DNA of 64,000 nt from Acanthaster planci. Taxonomy: Eukaryota; Echinodermata; Asteroidea; Valvatida; Acanthasteridae. Position 1 is the first letter of the stretch. The number at the start of each line of letters is the position of its first letter. The stretch spans positions 270,066 through 334,065 of the forward strand of contig NW_019091565.1 in assembly GCF_001949145.1 (NCBI RefSeq), given 5' to 3'. Below are positions 59,114 to 64,000 of this stretch, one piece after another. Position numbers and translations under genes: made by a program. The notes under the pieces were generated by a model, which was not told where the DNA came from, ran no database searches, and saw nothing but the letters and a program-made list of their open reading frames with translations.

Positions 59114-60217
59114 CTTGTTTTAATGCCGAAACGAAAACAGCTGTTGTGGGCGCATGCGCATTTTAAAATGGCCCTCATGATGGTCCGAGTTGGGATGTTT
59201 AAATCGAATTAGATACGGCAGAAATTCGACGTTTGAAGCAGTGCCGCTGTTCTGCCGTTAAAAGCGGCAAGACCAGCTGTCGAACTTTCGGCAGAAAACC
59301 GGCAGTTGTTTCAAACGTCCAATTTTTGCCGTGTCTAATTCAAATTTTGGGTCATTTGAAGCGGGCCTAAGATGCAGGCAGTAATTAGGCATTTTGGAAT
59401 GTTTGCATTATTCGCCTGACTCGGTGGCGACCATCATTGAACACTTTGTAAGTGCCCAAGTTTGCATATGGTTCCATGTCAAATAGTAAAAGGTGGACAG
59501 AGTACCTGACGTGCAATACACGCGTTGAAGCAGAAGTCAATTAGTGATCAATATAATATTTTATATGGCATACATTGTTATGAAGTCGGAAATCCACACA
59601 ACAGATAATAGAACGGGGAAATAACATTGGAATTATATGAGGATCGGAATCAAGGGATTTGCTCAAAAATAGAAGTAGAGTTATTTTAATTATTCAATAT
59701 TGCCAATTAACACATAAACGAAATTAAATGAAATGGGTGCTCAAAGAATTATACGATGTTAAATTAAACAAATCACAAGTTGGCCATTGCAAGGGGAGGT
59801 ACCTCCCTGAGTGGAATCCTGATGAGCCGCCAGAACCAAACCAAACGGGAGTTCGGAGGACGAATAACAGTGGGCGAGGTCAAGCACTCCACAGATGACT
59901 TGCAATGGAAGGCTGTGGTACCGGCGGAAAGAACATGGCAAAACGGAAGACCATAGTTAGCGGTGATGGAACCTGGTCTCGCCCTGGCGACACGGCAACG
60001 GAAAGACGAAAAGGAAGGCATAATGATGTCGCGTGCCCATGCAAGGAGAAAATATCCCTGCTTGTCCACCCCCAGCAAACGAGATATATATGCAACCATA
60101 CGTATGAAGCCAAACCACGGTGGTTGTGTTTGTATTGCGTATTGCGCAATGTGTATTAGGCTTGCGTTGCAGCCGTTCATCGTTATATGAACAGTAAAAA
60201 CACCATCAATTTGTGGG

Positions 60218-60312
60218 AATTGCGGTAGTCGAGCGGTTATGGCATACTGGATTGTGACGTATGGGGTGTGGGTTCGAATCCCGGGTCGAAGTTGTGGGCA
60301 GGGAGATCCTTT
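60218..60312 (+). repeat. tRNA-like element, probably a SINE head
   Basis: It has TAGTCGAGCGGTTATGGC (A-box type) and GGGTTCGAATCCCGGG (strong B box and T-arm), followed by a T run at 60310 that could terminate Pol III. The flanking 7-base acceptor arms do not pair, so I do not call a functional tRNA. Confidence 0.5.
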
Positions 60313-61239
60313 TTTTTTTAAAGGAAAATAAAGCCCGAATGTTTTAGGAGCCTAATTTCACACTTGAAGTTTTTATGGTTGGTGAGCATCTAGATGTCAT
60401 GCATTGTGCATGGTTGTGAACCGTGGTTTGGCTTCATATGTGTGATTGCATATATAGCTCCAGCAAACTGAAAGCTAAGAATCCGCCAAGGGACGATATT
60501 GCAACACTTTTAAGGTCGGTAGGAAATTCCACAGTCCATTCCACTGGTCAAGAATGCGTCGGGTCGTGGCACTGGAGCAAATAACATTTACAGACCCATA
60601 GCAGTAAGCGAGGTACAGTATGCCAGTCGCAGAACGATTGGCCCACTTAATATTCATAACCTTCGCAAAACTTTATATTCTTAACAACATCAATTAAAAA
60701 ATTGATCATTTCTGCAGTAATCATGAAGATATAAAAAATGTCCCTTTATCCTTACGCTCTCACAGATGTTGATTTGAGAAAACAAAAACAGTCACTGAGA
60801 AAATGAAAAGAGTCTTAAATGCTTCCGTCCTGACTGTTGAGTGTATACGAATTTCCTTCTCCCATTTTTGCTAAAATATAAAAGGTTTCATTTAAAAATT
60901 TCCAATTACCACAATACCAGACCAACTTAAACTGGCAGGAGCTATAAAAATGCAGTGTACACGATTTGTACAGTTTTTAAGCCCGTAGTGCTTCTGCCTA
61001 TCTAAGTCTTGCCCCAAACCAAATGCCAGTGAACCCGGTCACATTTTGAAGGAGACGATGTACTTTTTGACATTCGAGGACAATGTCTATCATACACGGG
61101 GAAAATTTTGTGATAATCAGTGTAATAACAAGTCCACAGTATTCTATTGAAAAGATGGTGGCATCATTGGTCCTTGGATCCACTAGAGATTTAACTCTCA
61201 TAGATGGCGCTAAGGACTGTAAGTTTGAAGGGATTGGAA

Positions 61240-61663
61240 NNNNNNNNNNNNNNNNNNNNNNNNNNNNNNNNNNNNNNNNNNNNNNNNNNNNNNNNNNNNN
61301 NNNNNNNNNNNNNNNNNNNNNNNNNNNNNNNNNNNNNNNNNNNNNNNNNNNNNNNNNNNNNNNNNNNNNNNNNNNNNNNNNNNNNNNNNNNNNNNNNNNN
61401 NNNNNNNNNNNNNNNNNNNNNNNNNNNNNNNNNNNNNNNNNNNNNNNNNNNNNNNNNNNNNNNNNNNNNNNNNNNNNNNNNNNNNNNNNNNNNNNNNNNN
61501 NNNNNNNNNNNNNNNNNNNNNNNNNNNNNNNNNNNNNNNNNNNNNNNNNNNNNNNNNNNNNNNNNNNNNNNNNNNNNNNNNNNNNNNNNNNNNNNNNNNN
61601 NNNNNNNNNNNNNNNNNNNNNNNNNNNNNNNNNNNNNNNNNNNNNNNNNNNNNNNNNNNNNNN
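61240..61663. other. Assembly gap
   Basis: 424 N in an intergenic region. No matching ends are visible on the two sides. Confidence 0.9.
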
Positions 61664-62050
61664 TATACGTTTGCTGATTATTAGGAGCCGGGGTTGTTCT
61701 ACGGCCGTGGTCCTAGCAACTCAAAATTTTTCACACATGGCAATGTTATCCACTTTTAAAAGTAAAGTAAAATTAACACTACATTTTGCGCTGATCCACT
61801 GCTGCATGCCCCTTCACGCTGACTGCATTATGCTGAAGTTGTGACCATTATGGTTGTAAGTAAAAACTGCAACAGCCATTGGTTTGTTTTTGGTTTTGGT
61901 TTTGTGTGTGTGTGTGTGTTCCATGCTTTCTTCTTTCTCTCTGTAAAACCTTGAACAAGTTCAAATTGAGATGGAAAGCTTGCGGTAAACACCATGCAAT
62001 ATCTCTTTTTTGAGTCTGTGTGGTTCTGATAAGAACCGGAGAGGCTCAAC

Positions 62051-62081
62051 GTTTCGGACAGTGTGCTTTGTCCGTCGTCAG
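62051..62081 (-). ncRNA. Hammerhead-ribozyme-like motif (candidate)
   Basis: The minus strand reads CTGACGA, a six-base stem (CGGACA / TGTCCG) with an AAGCACAC loop, then AAAC. This approximates the hammerhead core CUGANGA-stem II-GAAA. If the last stem G is taken as the required G, the stem is five pairs and one extra C follows CTGACGA. A weaker relative lies about 300 bp away at 62345-62385. Such motifs are known in Penelope-like retroelements. Confidence 0.3.
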
Positions 62082-62562
62082 GAGAAAGTTCAAATTGGTT
62101 GAATAGGCCTATACATGCACATTTTGCAAGCGTTAGGTATGTGGGCGCGGCCACATGAAGACTTGTTCGGAAGCTCCCGACATGTTACCCATTCTTTAGC
62201 AATTGAAAGCTCCAGTATTTGAAATAAAGAAATGAAAGTTTTCCATTTGTGTGAGGGGGGTATATGAAAATTCCTCTGAGAAGAAAAAAATGTTTTAGAA
62301 ATATTTCTATTTTGCCCCAACACAAGGCCTGTATATGCCACCGTAACATTGTCGACCGCACGATGTAGACAATCATCAGGAGAGTCTAGAGCTCCAAGCT
62401 TCCCCTCTCAAGTATCTCATTTTCTACTGAAAATATCTACTTTGCGTCTTATTTTCTTTCCTGTGTTACAAAATAATACAGGGCCTATGTAAGGAAACAA
62501 ATTTCGGATGACTCCAAAAAGAAGCGAGTGGGAACATTAGAGTTTTGTTTTGTACCCCCACA

Positions 62563-63390
62563 TTAGCCGTAAAGGATAAAACCGCTGAATGAGGTGTAGG
62601 GCTTGGTTGAATCACCTTGGGCTGTACCGTACACAGTCAAATACACCGTGTCTCCTAGCTGGAGAACTAGCACCGCGCTCCCAGACACCTGCTCGTTGTG
62701 ACTGGAATCACTGCTACCGGCAGTGACTACCCACTTGTTGTTTTTCCTAAGATGAACCCGGAGGTCGCGGTTGGATGTGGACGCAACATTATGCACAGAA
62801 AACATGAAGACGTAGGTGCCTGGCACATTACATATGAATGTACCAGTCGCTAGATTGAAACTGGTACCCGGCAGAAGTGTTTCTATCCGCTGGAAGGGCA
62901 TTTGGGTGTAGGAACTCCTATCCAAATTGCTCGTCCGCGTCACAGTAAAAGCTACCCGATGGGCGGAGTTATTTGGAGTTTCTCCCGGCTCGCCCCTCTG
63001 ACCTTTGACCCCTGCTTCCCCGGTCGGGCCAACTAAACCAGGTGGACCCCTTGGACCTATCTTGCCAGGCAGGCCTATTCCGTCGTCCCCTTTGGGTCCA
63101 GGGCTCCCAGGAGGTCCCCGCTCACCGATTGCACCAATCGGACCAATTTCACCCTTCTGACCTGGCTCACCTGCGTCGCCCTTTGACCCTGTGGGGCCAT
63201 GAAGGACTGGGCTACCCGGCAAACCTGGTGTGCCAGGGGTTGCAGCAGGTCCTTGGCAACACATTGGACACACCTGTGACTCACAGCCATTACCATCTGT
63301 GGACTCTGGCCTGGTAAAAGCAGATTGGGGCTTGGTAGAATTACCCAGAAGGATGGTGACTGAAAGGATGGTCGCTATGGAGATTAGCAT
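62563..63390 (-). CDS. Secreted collagen-like C1q-domain protein
   Basis: 275 residues in one coding exon. A hydrophobic signal peptide ([18 protein letters not shown]) is followed by a short N-terminal part with a Cys cluster (Cys36, 41, 44, 45) suited to linking chains. A Gly-X-Y collagen stretch covers about 53-137, and a C1q/TNF-like globular head covers about 144-275 ([56 protein letters not shown]). The collagen run has two interruptions: Val62 where Gly is expected, and a one-residue deletion at Gly104-Ile-Gly106. Such breaks resemble the kinks of C1q-type collagens. The role is probably soluble pattern recognition or an adipolectin/CTRP-like ligand (inference). TTTTGATTACTTTTCCAG stands immediately before the ATG, which suggests a 5' UTR intron ending exactly at the start codon. 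Confidence 0.92.
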   Translation of the reverse strand: MLISIATILSVTILLGNSTKPQSAFTRPESTDGNGCESQVCPMCCQGPAATPGTPGLPGSPVLHGPTGSKGDAGEPGQKGEIGPIGAIGERGPPGSPGPKGDDGIGLPGKIGPRGPPGLVGPTGEAGVKGQRGEPGETPNNSAHRVAFTVTRTSNLDRSSYTQMPFQRIETLLPGTSFNLATGTFICNVPGTYVFMFSVHNVASTSNRDLRVHLRKNNKWVVTAGSSDSSHNEQVSGSAVLVLQLGDTVYLTVYGTAQGDSTKPYTSFSGFILYG

Positions 63391-63507
63391 CTGGAAAAGT
63401 AATCAAAAAACGAACAAAAAGATGAGGATGATAGAAAAGGAATAAATGACCGTTGGAAGTGTTGGGAAAGTTGGGGGCTAAAGGGAGTCACGGTTTGGCA
63501 TTTTGGA

Positions 63508-63999
63508 ATGCTCGTTGTAGTGTTGTTTTTATTAATAGCAGCGTTTTGTAGCATGTGCACAATAAGCTCGCGTGGAATCTTGATCAAAAGCTTATCAACT
63601 CAAGGGATTAGTGTCAAGCGAGACATGGGGAAGGTAGACCACCCCACTTTTGTACGGGCTGATGGGCCCTCTCTTTCCCAACAAAGAAATTCTTCAATGA
63701 GGAAAAATAATAAGGTATTGTATCCAGAAAATCAGTTCAGGACTAGACACATCAAGAAAGATTTGCAACAAATTTTCACTGGATTTGTCACTGGAAATGT
63801 TTTCAACCTTTGCGAATTTGCAGCGCAAACATGTAATTTGATGTCACAAATGTGCATTTGCATGAACCGACCTTTAGACTACAAGGGCACTCAGTCAAAG
63901 AAATCAACAAAATATAAAAATGAAAGGAAAGAAAATGCAGTTATACAGGATGTCCCAGAAAAAAAACCCCCAAAAACAAACCCTGAGGAAAAAGGTTAA
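63508..63999 (+). CDS. Hypothetical 163-residue open frame, doubtful
   Basis: The frame opens MLVVVLFLLIAAFCSMCTIS, a signal-peptide-like stretch, and has a Cys-rich middle (NLCEFAAQTC, QMCICMN) and a Lys/Pro-rich end. I recognise no family. It lies upstream of, and divergent from, the C1q gene, where that gene's 5' UTR intron should be. Its last codons include ACAGGATGTCCCAGAAAAAA, similar to terminal sequences of some DNA transposons. It may be a chance open frame. Confidence 0.2.
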   Translation: MLVVVLFLLIAAFCSMCTISSRGILIKSLSTQGISVKRDMGKVDHPTFVRADGPSLSQQRNSSMRKNNKVLYPENQFRTRHIKKDLQQIFTGFVTGNVFNLCEFAAQTCNLMSQMCICMNRPLDYKGTQSKKSTKYKNERKENAVIQDVPEKKPPKTNPEEKG

Positions 64000-64000
64000 T

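Larger units (their letters stand above)
58208..59367. mobile_element. Internally deleted PIF/Harbinger transposon
   Basis: The terminal inverted repeats are GGCCCGCTTCAAATG (58208) and its exact complement ending at 59367. The flanks are TAG and TAA, consistent with a mutated TWA target duplication of this superfamily. Inside are a plus-strand transposase relic and an opposing minus-strand open frame, the two-gene arrangement of Harbinger elements. The sub-terminal regions carry further repeated motifs (GTGTCTAATTC, CGGCAGAA, TTCAAATG). Confidence 0.75.
59368..62562. other. Intergenic region with repeats and a gap
   Basis: It contains a SINE-like tRNA-derived element (60218-60312), short inverted arms around it (60075-60470), an N gap (61240-61663), a GT dinucleotide run near 61905-61920 and a hammerhead-like motif (62051-62081). 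The open frames at 59759-60190 do not look like proteins. Confidence 0.5.

Noticed and set aside
59759-60190. Overlapping open frames on both strands near 60 kb
   Set aside because: Composition and lack of any recognisable domain point to repeat sequence. They lie next to the inverted arms and the tRNA-like unit.
60218-60312. Functional tRNA gene
   Set aside because: The B box is strong, but the acceptor stem does not pair and no clean anticodon arm can be drawn. A SINE head fits better.
1-64000. CRISPR arrays, operons, bacterial promoters or terminators
   Set aside because: The sequence is plainly eukaryotic with spliced genes. No regularly spaced direct repeats were seen.

Overview
The window is a eukaryotic nuclear genome fragment. 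It has spliced genes with GT-AG introns, roughly 40% GC, dense short transposon relics and three N-filled assembly gaps. The gene content (an IQCH orthologue, a PRSS16/Pro-X carboxypeptidase-type S28 peptidase, C-type lectin + PAN proteins, a collagen-C1q protein, an L1/Tx1-like LINE and a Harbinger relic) points to a marine invertebrate animal. A lancelet, hemichordate or echinoderm is my best guess, but the sequence alone does not fix the phylum.

Layout: (1) 1-3833, plus strand: the 3' five coding exons of a CHY-type zinc-finger protein. (2) 5850-25628, minus strand: a complete IQCH gene that I could rebuild as 22 coding exons; its exon 18 is interrupted by an N gap that looks like a false gap between overlapping contig ends. 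(3) 27022-31655, plus strand: a small four-exon SnoaL/DUF4440 (NTF2-like) gene, head to head with IQCH. (4) 31.6-46.5 kb: a tandemly duplicated block. A single-exon C-type lectin-PAN gene occurs as intact copy 1 (33884-34609), intact copy 2 (41694-42437) and broken copy 3 (43490-45831). Copy 2 also carries a duplicate of the last SnoaL-gene exon, which is split by a dead LINE. (5) 48638-56289, plus strand: a complete 10-exon S28 serine carboxypeptidase gene with an intact catalytic triad. (6) 58208-59367: an internally deleted PIF/Harbinger transposon. (7) 62563-63390, minus strand: a secreted collagen-C1q protein.

The genes do not form an operon or a known pathway. IQCH is a sperm/cilium-associated calmodulin-binding-type protein. 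The lectins, the C1q protein and the S28 peptidase are secretory-pathway proteins of the kind often used in innate recognition or lysosomal proteolysis. The most informative non-genic content is the layered duplication and transposition history between 31 and 46 kb, a TTAA-flanked MITE family present as two inverted copies, several fold-back elements, a tRNA-derived SINE family, and a candidate hammerhead-like motif near 62.05 kb.
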